A stretch of DNA of 64,000 nucleotides from UBA2040 sp963977135 (lineage in GTDB: Bacteria > Bacteroidota > Bacteroidia > Flavobacteriales_D > Crocinitomicaceae): positions 1-64,000 of the forward strand of contig CAXBNN010000014.1 of the NCBI GenBank assembly GCA_963977135.1, in the 5' to 3' direction. Shown in pieces: positions 7,362 to 16,378 of the stretch (the first letter of the stretch is position 1; each line of letters starts with the position of its first letter). The notes beneath the pieces were generated by a model. That model was not told the origin of the DNA. It made no database searches and saw only the letters and a program-made list of their open reading frames with translations. A program made the position numbers and the translations under genes.

Positions 7362-8759
7362 ATGGCAAAGTATATTTTCGGTTTCATTCTTAGCTTGGGT
7401 CTTTTCGCAAGTCTAACTTTCACAAGCTGCAAGAAACCTTTTAAATTTTCTAAAGAAAACCTTAATTTTTCTGCCGACACTATCGTTTTCGACACTGTAT
7501 TTACGACTGTCGGTTCTACGACTAAGCGCCTAAAAATTTATAATAATTCAAATTCAACTTTAAAAGTTGACGAAATTGAATTGATGGGCGGCTCCGCTTC
7601 TCCATTTAGAATGAATGTTGACGGCGAAAAAGGAACGATTATAACTGAATTGGAAATGGAGAAAGGCGATAGTTTATTCATTTTTGTTGAAGTTACGCTC
7701 TCAGTAAACAATGGTATTCTACCCTTAATAGTTGAAGACAGAATTCGTTTTAAGACCAATGGCAAGGATCAATTTGTTCAATTAGCTGTTTGGGGACAAG
7801 ATGCATACTTCCATTTTAAGGACACCAATTCCGGAACTTGGCCAAACGATAAGCCACATGTCATATACGGCTATGCAGCTGTTGATTCGGCTCAGACATT
7901 GAATATCCAGCAAGACACAAAAATTTATCTCCACAAAGACGCAATTTTATACAACTATAAAGGAACGCTTAACATAAATGGAACGCATGACCATGAGGTT
8001 ATCCTTCAAGGAGACAGACTAGAATCTTACTATCAAGACCAGACAGGACAGTTTTATGGTATTTATTTCCAAGAAGCTCGTCCTTCTAAAATTAGTTATG
8101 CAATTATTAAAAATGGTACGGCAGGAATACATTTATTTTCAGAGGACCCTAGCAATACTGGTTATACGCTAGAAGTTGACAACACTATTATATATAACAA
8201 CGCTCGTTATGGTATTTTCATTTATTCAGGAGCAAAGGTGAAAGCAGAGAACTGTTTGATATACAAAAATTTAGCCTACGCTCTATTCGTGCTAGAAGGT
8301 GGTGACTTTAATTTCAATTATTGTAATCTATTAGGTTATGCTTCCACAGACCAAATTCCGGCTGTTGGCATTACCAATTACTTTACTAATAGTCAAGGTG
8401 TTTTAACATATAAATCGATTAATGAAGGAACGATTACCAATAGCGTTATCACAGGTAATCAAGCTACGGAAATAGCCATTGCTACGGAAAATCCGGGAGG
8501 AGCGTATAATCTAAACTTTAACATTAAAAACTGTTTGATAAAGTCAGAAACCATACCAACGAACAGCTTTTATAGCAGTATACTTTGGAATCAAAACCCA
8601 GCATTCATTGATCTTGCAGAAGATGATTACCATATCAATTCTTTATCTCCTCTTAACGGTAACGCAGATAATTCGTTTTTCACTCCTATCGTTGCACAAG
8701 ACTTAGACAACAAACCTCGAACGAGCCCTGAAGACATCGGAGTTTACGAATCGAATTAG
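7362..8759 (+). CDS. Lipoprotein with right-handed beta-helix repeats
   Basis: Starting at ATG 7362 the protein has 465 residues. The N-terminus is a lipoprotein signal (hydrophobic to about residue 20, then LTFTSCKK with Cys as the lipidated residue), so it is probably anchored in the outer membrane. Residues about 25-130 are beta-rich and Ig-like. The central part (about 160-400) alternates short beta strands with Asn-turn steps (for example YAIIKNGTAGIHLF, DNTIIYNNARYGIFIY, ENCLIYKNLAYALFV), the pattern of a parallel beta-helix as in pectate-lyase-like proteins. The last segment, with ...NSLSPLNGNADN... and LDNKPRTSPEDIGVYE, is typical of choice-of-anchor-Q proteins. No catalytic residues are evident, so a binding or structural role is as likely as an enzyme. 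Confidence 0.75.
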   Translation: MAKYIFGFILSLGLFASLTFTSCKKPFKFSKENLNFSADTIVFDTVFTTVGSTTKRLKIYNNSNSTLKVDEIELMGGSASPFRMNVDGEKGTIITELEMEKGDSLFIFVEVTLSVNNGILPLIVEDRIRFKTNGKDQFVQLAVWGQDAYFHFKDTNSGTWPNDKPHVIYGYAAVDSAQTLNIQQDTKIYLHKDAILYNYKGTLNINGTHDHEVILQGDRLESYYQDQTGQFYGIYFQEARPSKISYAIIKNGTAGIHLFSEDPSNTGYTLEVDNTIIYNNARYGIFIYSGAKVKAENCLIYKNLAYALFVLEGGDFNFNYCNLLGYASTDQIPAVGITNYFTNSQGVLTYKSINEGTITNSVITGNQATEIAIATENPGGAYNLNFNIKNCLIKSETIPTNSFYSSILWNQNPAFIDLAEDDYHINSLSPLNGNADNSFFTPIVAQDLDNKPRTSPEDIGVYESN

Positions 8760-8854
8760 AGGTTAACATTGATAAATGTTGGATTATTTTTTATTATCTG
8801 ACTATTTTGTTAAAAATAATCAGATATTTGCTGTGCTTTTTAATCAGCACAAAC

Positions 8855-9508
8855 ATGCTTAGAATTTCTCTTTTTGGTGAATTAACCGAAAAACAACAAT
8901 TAAAACTCCTTGAAGAAACTACGGTTCAACATTACCCAAAAAATTCAATCATATTTGAAGAAGGCAATAGGAGTTCTGGTCTTTATTTTATAGAAAAAGG
9001 TACGATTAAACGTTACATTTCCGGAGCTAATAAGCGTGAAGCTATTTTCGATGTATGTGGTCCTGGTGAGATTTTTGGACATAGGATTCTATTCAATGAT
9101 GAAAGACATTTCGATTCTTCTTGCTCATTAACTGAAGTAAAGGTTCATTTCATTCCTAAAACAATCTTTTTAGAACTTATGGAAGAAAATAAAGTCATGT
9201 GCAAAAATTACATAAATATCCTGAGCTTAGACAGTATTAAACACATTCGCCACTCTCAGGTTGTTTCACAATTGAGTTTGAAACAGCGCTTAGCTTTTTA
9301 TTTATTATATATCCAATCAAAGAATATTGATAAGAGTAACATGGATGTTGAAATATCAAGAAACGATTTGGCTAATCTTCTAGGCACCGTAAAAGAATCT
9401 GCAGTTCGAATCTTACACGATTTTAAAAAATCTAACGCATTAAGCAGTTCAGGGAGAAAAATGATTATTCAAGATGCAGATTACTTAAGAGAAATCGTGA
9501 ATCTTTAA
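8855..9508 (+). CDS. Crp/Fnr-family transcriptional regulator
   Basis: The protein has 217 residues from ATG 8855 (a TTG at 8807 would add 16 residues atypical of the family). The N-terminal cyclic-nucleotide-binding-like beta barrel includes IIFEEGNRSSGLYFIEKGTIKRYI and the GPGEIFGHRILFNDERH segment. The C-terminal winged helix-turn-helix contains VEISRNDLANLLGTVKESAVRILHDFKK, where the recognition helix would be VKESAVRILHDF. The phosphate-binding Arg-Ser pair needed for cAMP is not obvious and there is no Fnr-type N-terminal Cys cluster, so the ligand is unknown. It stands alone and is convergent with the following secreted-protein gene, with only 17 bases between stops. Confidence 0.9.
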   Translation: MLRISLFGELTEKQQLKLLEETTVQHYPKNSIIFEEGNRSSGLYFIEKGTIKRYISGANKREAIFDVCGPGEIFGHRILFNDERHFDSSCSLTEVKVHFIPKTIFLELMEENKVMCKNYINILSLDSIKHIRHSQVVSQLSLKQRLAFYLLYIQSKNIDKSNMDVEISRNDLANLLGTVKESAVRILHDFKKSNALSSSGRKMIIQDADYLREIVNL

Positions 9509-9525
9509 TTAAAACAGTCGTTATT

Positions 9526-11340
9526 TTATTGTAAAATGATTTTTTGAGTACGTTGAAAATCATTCCCTCCAACAGCAACTATATAGGTTCCTTTTGCAAT
9601 CGAACTAATATCCCAGGCTAATTGCAGCTTGCCGTTCTCAATTTTTAATTCGATTGCTCGTACTGTTTTACCATTCATTTCGAGAAGCTCTACTTTAATT
9701 TTATCCGTAAAGTCCAAGCCCTCCATTCTAATATTTAAAACCTCACCTTTTTGAAATGTCAAAAGGTTGGTATTATCCATTTTGTTTTGAGGAGTTGAAA
9801 CAAGTGACACCATGTCGAAAGAGAAAATTCTAGAACTTCTCACACCACCCGAACCTATATATTCCCCAGTAAACCAAAATGAAAGACCATCAGGGTCTAA
9901 AGTCATCTGTGAATAATCTCCAAAACGATTGAACCCACTTTGGTAAAAAGAACCTTCTACCGCACGAACTTCTTGAACTGTCATTTGCCCCAATGGGTCA
10001 AAGTAACGGCGCCCAGTATACCCCAAACTTGGGTAGGAATTCGGTCCAGATATAGAGTATGCCAATCCAATATTACCACAGAGATCCATTGCTATACTGC
10101 CAATAAATCGACTGTCATCATCAGGAGCATAAGTTCCCTCTTGAAAAATTGAAAATTGATTAGTCGCATTGTCTTGTCGAAGTTCATACCATCTAATTCC
10201 TCCTTTATCCGCATTGTTAACGTCAACAACATTACAAAGCATTACTGTATTATAGGTTCCCCAACGAATGTATTGGGCTCTATAATTAAAAATAGAAGCT
10301 TGAGCATCTATTTTTTGAGTAGTTCCTTTTTGTTGTATATCACTAAAATCATTAGCAAAAACAGCACTAAAGGCTGACGGATATAAAGTTTGATGGAGAG
10401 AAATGGAACTCGAATTTGGCGAGGACCAGTTCACTTGAAATTTTAGAATTTTAATTACGTCGCTTGTAATGGAACTTGACCATGCATTATCCTGAAAGTA
10501 GAACATATAATTCGGCGTCCCGAAAGGTGGTAAAGTGCCATCTGCATCTGCAGGTAATATACTTTTGAATCCTAACTGAGTAATGAAAGCAGGAGTTGTT
10601 AGGGCAATATAAGATGCCGTTGACGATCCTGCTAACATAGCCGCCCGATCAAAAACAATTGCATTCTGATTATTTGAATTGGCCGTCATGTAATAACCAT
10701 CTGACCAAATTGAGTACTTTGGGTAATCTGGGAAACTCGATAATCCATATGAATAAGTTGCATACGTGCCAAGCGGATCAGGTGAAGTCGAAACTGCAAA
10801 TAAAATTTTATTGCCTGTACTTTGAAATTGGGTTATTACCCATCTGCCAGCATGTTTATCATAAAGCACAATAGGATCTCCATCATTTGTACTTCCAGCC
10901 CAAAGGGAATTTAATGGAAGACTTCCAGACAAAGGACTTCCACTTTTGCCATACACTCTGTAACTAGAGTTCACGGCCTGCACATAGTGATTGGGGCCTG
11001 CAGCTCCTGTCGGATCAGGAGGCAATCCACCAAACAAACCATTAAAATTTACAATTGGAGCTTTTGAGGCCGTCGTTCCAAATGTTTCTTGAACTACAGG
11101 GTCAATTTCATTCGTAGCCTCTAAATTCAAAACCTCTGGTCGCTTTCTGTTTTCCTTAACATCCCCTTCAGAATGCGACTTTTCAGTTCCATTAAACGAG
11201 CCAGAATATTCCGAGATGGGATTTGTAATTCCTAGAAATGTTCCTTGAACATGAGTAACTTCAGAATGAATATTAGATTGAGCATTTGCATGCCCAAACA
11301 CAAGCAAACCTATAGAAATAAGGTGAATTTTGGTTGTCAT
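9526..11340 (-). CDS. Secreted protein with type A T9SS sorting domain
   Basis: The 604-residue protein has an N-terminal signal peptide ending at GHANAQ (about residue 21). Residues about 95-510 look like one beta-propeller-like extracellular domain, including GGLPPDPTGAAGPNHYVQAVNSSYRVY and a DPDGLSFWFTGEY block, typical of secreted Bacteroidota and Myxococcota proteins without an assigned enzyme activity. The final 80 residues (from about 525) are a type A sorting domain: beta-rich, with IKVELLEMNGKTVRAIEL, DISSIAKGTYIVAV and a Lys-Ile-Ile-Leu end. T9SS would export it across the outer membrane and remove the domain. No catalytic motif was found; adhesion or binding is only a guess. Confidence 0.8.
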   Translation of the reverse strand: MTTKIHLISIGLLVFGHANAQSNIHSEVTHVQGTFLGITNPISEYSGSFNGTEKSHSEGDVKENRKRPEVLNLEATNEIDPVVQETFGTTASKAPIVNFNGLFGGLPPDPTGAAGPNHYVQAVNSSYRVYGKSGSPLSGSLPLNSLWAGSTNDGDPIVLYDKHAGRWVITQFQSTGNKILFAVSTSPDPLGTYATYSYGLSSFPDYPKYSIWSDGYYMTANSNNQNAIVFDRAAMLAGSSTASYIALTTPAFITQLGFKSILPADADGTLPPFGTPNYMFYFQDNAWSSSITSDVIKILKFQVNWSSPNSSSISLHQTLYPSAFSAVFANDFSDIQQKGTTQKIDAQASIFNYRAQYIRWGTYNTVMLCNVVDVNNADKGGIRWYELRQDNATNQFSIFQEGTYAPDDDSRFIGSIAMDLCGNIGLAYSISGPNSYPSLGYTGRRYFDPLGQMTVQEVRAVEGSFYQSGFNRFGDYSQMTLDPDGLSFWFTGEYIGSGGVRSSRIFSFDMVSLVSTPQNKMDNTNLLTFQKGEVLNIRMEGLDFTDKIKVELLEMNGKTVRAIELKIENGKLQLAWDISSIAKGTYIVAVGGNDFQRTQKIILQ

Positions 11341-11419
11341 TTATCTGAATTAAATTTTAGTCGAAAGTTCGGCTAAAAACATCAATATCTAAAATTTAAA
11401 TCATCTAAATACAAAATTT

Positions 11420-12538
11420 CTATCCATGGAACATATCCTTCACGCGTTGAAAAAACCCTTTTTCTTTGCCATCCGGATTCGGTATAAAATTCTCGCTTGA
11501 TCTCAATTTATCTAATATCTCTTTTTCTTCCTTACTAACACTTTTTGGAGTCCAAACGTTGATATGCACAAACATATCGCCAGTTTGGTGACGTTGCAAG
11601 ACTGGCAAACCTTTTCCTTTTAGTCTCAACATTTTACCGCTTTGCGTTCCAGGTTCAATTTTAATTTTTGCCTTTCCGTTTATAGTGGGAATTTCAATAC
11701 TTTCTCCTAAAACAGCATCAACAAAATTAATATATGCTTCGAAATGAACATTTTCTCCATCTCTTCTAAGGTACTCGTGAGCCACCTCTTCAATTACAAC
11801 GATTAAATCTCCCGCTATTCCGTTAAATGGACCAGCATTTCCTTTTCCGCTCACGCTAAGTTGCATTCCTTCCTCAACTCCAGCAGGGATTTCAATTTCT
11901 ATAACTTCTTCCTTACGGATTAATCCATTTTGGTCGGCATCAGCAGGCTTCTTATCTATTGTTTTTCCAGCACCTTGACAACTAGGACAAGTAGATTGTG
12001 TCTGCATGGCTCCTAGGAAAGTCTGAGCTACTCGCGTAACACGACCTGAACCGTTGCAAGTTCCACAATTTTTAAACGTCACACCATCGGCATTTACCAA
12101 TTTATTGACCTTTATTTTTTTGGTTATCCCTTCTGATATTTCTTCGAGAGTCAATTTCATTTTAACTCGAAGGTTTGTGCCTTTAACAACTCTTGAGCCA
12201 CCGCTTCTTGAGCCACCGAAAGATCCGCCAAATCCGCCACCAAAAATATCACCGAAATTAGAAAAGATATCGTTCATATCCATTCCGCCTCCGAAACCTC
12301 CTCCGCCGTTGCCTAGACCTGCATGCCCAAAACGATCATATTTGGCTTTTTTATCAGCATTTGAAAGTACCTCATATGCTTCTGCCGCCTCTTTAAATTT
12401 GTTTTCCGCAGCTTTATCATCAGGATTTTTATCGGGATGGAATTTCAATGCCAACTTGCGATAAGCCTTTTTTATTTCTGACTCATCAGCACTTTTGCTA
12501 ACACCAAGTACCTCGTAATAATCTCTTTTTTCACTCAT
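11420..12538 (-). CDS. dnaJ: Chaperone protein DnaJ with reduced zinc-binding domain
   Basis: The 372-residue Hsp40 co-chaperone stimulates the DnaK ATPase. The J domain (residues 1-70) has the essential HPD motif in LKFHPDKNPDD. A Gly/Phe-rich stretch covers about 75-115. The zinc domain keeps only two CxxCxGxG motifs (CGTCNGSG and CPSCQGAG, about 160-200) instead of four. The spacing sequence GRVTRVAQTFLGAMQTQ places them as motifs II and III, so the second zinc site is kept and the first lost. The C-terminal substrate-binding beta domains and the GERM-type dimer end follow. It lies 20 bases downstream of grpE in the same direction. Confidence 0.95.
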   Translation of the reverse strand: MSEKRDYYEVLGVSKSADESEIKKAYRKLALKFHPDKNPDDKAAENKFKEAAEAYEVLSNADKKAKYDRFGHAGLGNGGGGFGGGMDMNDIFSNFGDIFGGGFGGSFGGSRSGGSRVVKGTNLRVKMKLTLEEISEGITKKIKVNKLVNADGVTFKNCGTCNGSGRVTRVAQTFLGAMQTQSTCPSCQGAGKTIDKKPADADQNGLIRKEEVIEIEIPAGVEEGMQLSVSGKGNAGPFNGIAGDLIVVIEEVAHEYLRRDGENVHFEAYINFVDAVLGESIEIPTINGKAKIKIEPGTQSGKMLRLKGKGLPVLQRHQTGDMFVHINVWTPKSVSKEEKEILDKLRSSENFIPNPDGKEKGFFQRVKDMFHG

Positions 12539-12558
12539 AACAACAACCGTGTATTCTT

Positions 12559-13119
12559 CTATTGACCAACTACAACTTTAGCAAAGCGTATTACCTTATC
12601 ATTTAAAACGTATCCTTTTTCAACATCTTCAACGACTTTGCCTTTCAAATCTTTGGTTGGTGCAGGGATATTCGCGATGGCTTCATGGATCTCGCTATCA
12701 AAAGCTTTACCTTTAGCTTCCATTTGCTTTAAACCTTTATGCTCTAGAATACTTTTGAATTTTGTGAAGATCAACATAAAACCTTCTTTTAAAGCTTTGG
12801 GGTCTTCTACAGTTTCGTTATTTACAATAGCTCTCTCAAAATCATCCATAACTGGCAACAAATCTTTCAAGACTCCCGCGCTAGCATGACTCAATAAATC
12901 AACTTTTTCTTTATTAGTTCTTTTTCGGAAGTTTTCAAATTCCGCATAAAGCCGAATGAATTTATTGTTCGCTTCTAGCAATTGCTCTTCTATTGTTGGT
13001 TCTGCTTTCTCTTCAGCAACTACTTCCTTTTCGGTAGAGCTTTCGTTTGATGACTCATCTTGAATATTCATTGCTTCCTCTTGCAAATCCTCTTGCGGAT
13101 CTTTGTGATTATCTGACAT
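12559..13119 (-). CDS. grpE: Nucleotide exchange factor GrpE
   Basis: The 186-residue protein has a disordered, highly acidic N-terminus (about residues 1-40). A long helix follows with the GrpE core AEFENFRKRTNKEKVDLL (about 60-77). The C-terminal beta wing is marked by VEKGYVLNDKVIRFAKVVV. It releases ADP from DnaK. It is the first gene of grpE-dnaJ; no CIRCE operator is visible upstream. A weak CAAAGATG (minus strand CATCTTTG) about 30 bases upstream resembles a -7 box imperfectly, so heat-shock control cannot be read from the sequence. Confidence 0.95.
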   Translation of the reverse strand: MSDNHKDPQEDLQEEAMNIQDESSNESSTEKEVVAEEKAEPTIEEQLLEANNKFIRLYAEFENFRKRTNKEKVDLLSHASAGVLKDLLPVMDDFERAIVNNETVEDPKALKEGFMLIFTKFKSILEHKGLKQMEAKGKAFDSEIHEAIANIPAPTKDLKGKVVEDVEKGYVLNDKVIRFAKVVVGQ

Positions 13120-13222
13120 GGATGTATTTAATTATTCTTTTTCTCTTTTTGCAAAGATGCTGCCAATTTAGAAATGTAGACAGTGTGTCAGAAAAAGAGT
13201 CATATTCAGGAAATCTTGTCAC

Positions 13223-13254
13223 AAAAAAACCCGAACTGAATGTCAGCTCGGGTT
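13223..13254 (-). terminator. Rho-independent terminator after the SPOR-tailed membrane protein
   Basis: On the minus strand AACCCGAGCTG pairs with CAGTTCGGGTT (one G-U) around a four-to-five-base loop and is followed by seven T. It sits 20 bases past the stop of the gene ending at 13274. Confidence 0.9.
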
Positions 13255-13273
13255 CCATTATATTTTAAATATC

Positions 13274-14491
13274 TTATGGCTTTGGTCTCAATGCACTCTC
13301 ACCTCTTGTTGATAAAATCAAATCTGCTTCAGCAACAGTGATTCTTTGTCCTCTATAGTAAGATGTGATAAACGCATCCGTCAAACCATTCTTTTTAGCT
13401 TGATCTAATTTCACCTTAGCTTCTTCAACTGAATGGAATATACCAGAATAGTATCTAGTTGTTCCATCTTCAATTTTAAGCTTGTACATTGGTGTAATAT
13501 CTTTCCAATATTTTTCAGGAATCATGTTCGCGAACACTCCTAATTGAACTGTATAGAACAATCCTTGGTTAGGATCATTGATCATTAGGTCATCGAATTT
13601 AGGTGTTAAAACTTCTTGACCTTTAGTATTTACGATTGCTCCTTCTTTAGTATCCGGTTCGATGTCCAAGTAGTTTGCAACTCCATCATTGTCATCATCC
13701 ATCATTTTAGCCTGAACAGCTTTGATTTCTTGATTCAATAAATCCACATCACCTTTTGTATTCTCAAGTTCAGCTTCCAATGCATCCAAACGTTTTTTCA
13801 AAGCTTCGTCATCTTCAAATTTCCAATCGATATGCGAAGATTTTTTACCTAGGTACAATGATATTCCGATCGAGGCAGTTCCGTAATAACCATCAAAGCC
13901 AAGAACGCTAGATTTTGCTTTAAAATCGTAGGTACGCTGCTGCGAAAAAGTACCTATAACAGATAAATCTGTTGTAATTGCCAAATTATTTCCTAATTTA
14001 AAAATTGGAGATATTCCAATAACTAAACCTCCAACTCTATCAGTTCCGGCTATTGGAGAATCAGAAGCATCTTTTATAAAGCCAATAGCTGGACCAGCGT
14101 GTCCAAGTAAACTAATCGTTTTTGTCCAATCTTCAAAATTTGCAATTCTACCTAAATTAGCCACAAGTTGCAACGATCCTTTAATCAATCGACCTCTAGA
14201 TTCGCTAGTTCCTACTGGATCTATAGTCTCCATTGTCCCTTTAAATCTATCGATACTTGCCTCCAATTTCACACCAAATTTACTGTTCGCCATATAACGT
14301 ACACCTAAATCGCCGTGAAGAATTCCAAAATACGTATAAGAATACCCTGGGCTTTTTGGAGCAATTACTTTATTTGCTCCAATTGAACCATCAATAGAGA
14401 AACGATTAAAATCTTTTACCTGAGCTGAGACACTTGTGGTTAAAAACAAGCACAACATAGTAATTATCAATGAAAAAGTAGGTTTCATCAT
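13274..14491 (-). CDS. Outer membrane beta-barrel protein with coiled coil and C-terminal SPOR-like domain
   Basis: The 405-residue protein has a signal peptide ending at SVSAQ (about residue 23). Residues 25-215 alternate amphipathic strands typical of an OmpA/OprF-like eight-strand barrel, finishing at YYGTASIGISLYLGKK. A coiled coil follows (about 228-262: LDALEAELENTKGDVDLLNQ). Then comes a calcium-binding TSP3-like acidic loop (MDDDNDGVANYLDIEPDT), and finally about 90 residues (YTVQLGVFANMIPEKYW to the end) that look like a SPOR-type peptidoglycan-binding domain where an OmpA domain would usually be. It probably tethers the outer membrane to the cell wall. A -33/-7 promoter at 14515-14546 and a strong terminator make it a single-gene unit. 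The second Met (14488) is an equally possible start. Confidence 0.75.
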   Translation of the reverse strand: MMKPTFSLIITMLCLFLTTSVSAQVKDFNRFSIDGSIGANKVIAPKSPGYSYTYFGILHGDLGVRYMANSKFGVKLEASIDRFKGTMETIDPVGTSESRGRLIKGSLQLVANLGRIANFEDWTKTISLLGHAGPAIGFIKDASDSPIAGTDRVGGLVIGISPIFKLGNNLAITTDLSVIGTFSQQRTYDFKAKSSVLGFDGYYGTASIGISLYLGKKSSHIDWKFEDDEALKKRLDALEAELENTKGDVDLLNQEIKAVQAKMMDDDNDGVANYLDIEPDTKEGAIVNTKGQEVLTPKFDDLMINDPNQGLFYTVQLGVFANMIPEKYWKDITPMYKLKIEDGTTRYYSGIFHSVEEAKVKLDQAKKNGLTDAFITSYYRGQRITVAEADLILSTRGESALRPKP

Positions 14492-14514
14492 AAGTATTTT
14501 TTAATATTAAAAGT

Positions 14515-14546
14515 CAAAGGTACTAAAAACTCCTTAAAAGTAACAA
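14515..14546 (-). promoter_or_regulatory. -33/-7 promoter of the SPOR-tailed membrane protein gene
   Basis: On the minus strand TTG (14544-14546) and TACCTTTG (14515-14522) are 21 bases apart, an exact Bacteroidota match. The -7 box ends 23 bases before the ATG at 14491. Confidence 0.6.
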
Positions 14547-14550
14547 TTAA

Positions 14551-15054
14551 TTATTTTTTCTTACTCTTAACAAGTGATTGCAATTTCTGCTCAAGACCTG
14601 CACCTCTTAACCCCTCGCCCTGAGCAATTATATTCCCAGAACCATCTATTAAAAACGCACTTGGAATGAACTTAACACCATAAGCTTTAGCTGTTTCGCC
14701 TGTTTTGTCCCATCCGTGGTTCATCCAGATCAAACCATCATCACTTATCGCTTTTTTCCATGGTTCCTCTTGTCTATCTAGGCTGACACTGAAAACTTCA
14801 AACCCTTTTCCGTCTTGGAATTTTTTATCCTTAAATTCTAAATATGCATTAACAACATTCGGGTTTTCTTTTCGACAAGGCCCACACCATGAAGCCCAGA
14901 AATCAATTAGAACCATTTTTCCTTTCAGTGAGCTAAGTTTAACGTTTTTACCGTTAGTACCCTCTAGATTAATTTCTGTTGCTTTATTAGGAGTATCATC
15001 CTTGCGAACTGAAAAAATCAAAAAGCAAATTATTAAAATAAATAATGATCTCAT
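14551..15054 (-). CDS. TlpA/ResA-like thioredoxin-fold protein
   Basis: The 167-residue protein has an N-terminal hydrophobic segment (residues 3-16), so it is exported or membrane-anchored in the periplasm. The AhpC/TSA-thioredoxin domain shows LSSLKGKMVLIDFWASWCGPCRKENPNV with the CGPC redox centre at about residues 57-60. The cis-Pro region is GVKFIPSAFLID. Proteins of this type reduce disulfides, for example in cytochrome c maturation. It is 16 bases downstream of murA and probably part of the DUF4290-murA operon, so a role in envelope redox homeostasis is plausible. The exact client protein is unknown. Confidence 0.88.
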   Translation of the reverse strand: MRSLFILIICFLIFSVRKDDTPNKATEINLEGTNGKNVKLSSLKGKMVLIDFWASWCGPCRKENPNVVNAYLEFKDKKFQDGKGFEVFSVSLDRQEEPWKKAISDDGLIWMNHGWDKTGETAKAYGVKFIPSAFLIDGSGNIIAQGEGLRGAGLEQKLQSLVKSKKK

Positions 15055-15070
15055 TTTCTTGTCTTTTAGT

Positions 15071-16375
15071 TTAAACCCTTCTTATTTGGGCTCCTAGGTT
15101 GTTCAATCGTATATCTATATCTTGATAACCACGATCAATTTGTTCTATATTATGAATTGTACTTTTTCCTTTTGCTGAAAGCGCTGCAATCAGTAATGAA
15201 ACTCCAGCACGAATATCAGGCGAGGTCATTTGAATGCCTTTTAGGCTATGTGCACGATTCAAACCAATTACCGTGGCTCGGTGTGGATCGCACAAAATAA
15301 TTTGTGCACCCATATCAATTAATTTATCCACGAAAAACAGTCTAGATTCAAACATTTTCTGGTGAATCAAAACACTACCTTTTGCTTGAGTAGCAATGAC
15401 TAAAATTATGGATAATAAATCTGGTGTAAAACCTGGCCAAGGAGCATCTGCAATCGTTAAAATGGAGCCATCAATAAACGTGTCGATTTCATAAGACTCT
15501 TGAGCAGGTACGTAAATATCATCTCCACGTCGCTCTAATTTGATTCCCATTTTACGGAATACATTTGGAATAATTCCCAAATTGTCCCAACTTACATCTT
15601 TGATTGTAATTTCTGATTTAGTCATAGCAGCTAACCCAATGAAACTGCCGATTTCAATCATATCGGGTAAAATTCTATGGAAGCAACCGCCTAATTCTTT
15701 TACACCTTGAATGTAAAGCATATTTGAGCCAATCCCTGTGATTTTTGCTCCCATGCTATTCAACATTTTACAAAGCTGTTGCAAGTATGGTTCGCACGCT
15801 GCATTGTAAATCGTTGTTTTGCCCTCAGCTAGAACAGCTGCCATAACGACGTTCGCGGTACCAGTAACTGATGCTTCATCTAAATGAATGTATCCTCCTT
15901 TTAATTTTTTTGCTTCAACAGAATAGAAATGCTCTCCAGCGTCATAATTAAATTTTGCTCCAAGTTTTTCAAACCCTTCAAAGTGAGTGTCTAATCGTCT
16001 ACGTCCAATTTTATCACCACCAGGTTTTGGTATATATCCTCTTCCGAATCGCGCCAAAAGAGGACCAACAATCATTATTGAACCTCTTAATGAACTTGCT
16101 CGTTTTCTGAAGTCTTCAGTATCGAAATAATCTAAATCAATATCTTTTGCCTGAAAAATGAAAGTACCTTTTTCTACCTTTTCAGTTTTTACGCCCATTG
16201 TTTGTAATAAATTGATTAATTTATTTACATCAATGATATCTGGTAAGTTGGAAATAGTGACTTTTTCAGGTGTCATTAAGACAGCACATAAAATCTGTAA
16301 AGCCTCATTTTTCGCCCCTTGAGGAATAAGTTCCCCTGACAATTGCTTTCCTCCTTCTATTTCAAATGAAGCCAT
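15071..16375 (-). CDS. murA: UDP-N-acetylglucosamine 1-carboxyvinyltransferase
   Basis: This 434-residue EPSP-synthase-fold enzyme transfers enolpyruvate from PEP to UDP-GlcNAc, the first committed step of peptidoglycan synthesis. The N-terminal GGKQLSGELIPQGAKNEALQI block and Lys-Asn pair match MurA. The active-site loop reads PKPGGDKIGRRRLDTH. Position 121 is Asp where E. coli MurA has Cys115, the residue alkylated by fosfomycin. GSFIGLAAM and RAGVSLLIAALSAKG are further MurA signatures. It starts 3 bases after the DUF4290 gene stops and is followed by a thioredoxin-like gene after 16 bases. Length (about 420-440) is normal, so the gene is intact. Confidence 0.96.
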   Translation of the reverse strand: MASFEIEGGKQLSGELIPQGAKNEALQILCAVLMTPEKVTISNLPDIIDVNKLINLLQTMGVKTEKVEKGTFIFQAKDIDLDYFDTEDFRKRASSLRGSIMIVGPLLARFGRGYIPKPGGDKIGRRRLDTHFEGFEKLGAKFNYDAGEHFYSVEAKKLKGGYIHLDEASVTGTANVVMAAVLAEGKTTIYNAACEPYLQQLCKMLNSMGAKITGIGSNMLYIQGVKELGGCFHRILPDMIEIGSFIGLAAMTKSEITIKDVSWDNLGIIPNVFRKMGIKLERRGDDIYVPAQESYEIDTFIDGSILTIADAPWPGFTPDLLSIILVIATQAKGSVLIHQKMFESRLFFVDKLIDMGAQIILCDPHRATVIGLNRAHSLKGIQMTSPDIRAGVSLLIAALSAKGKSTIHNIEQIDRGYQDIDIRLNNLGAQIRRV

Positions 16376-16378
16376 TCT

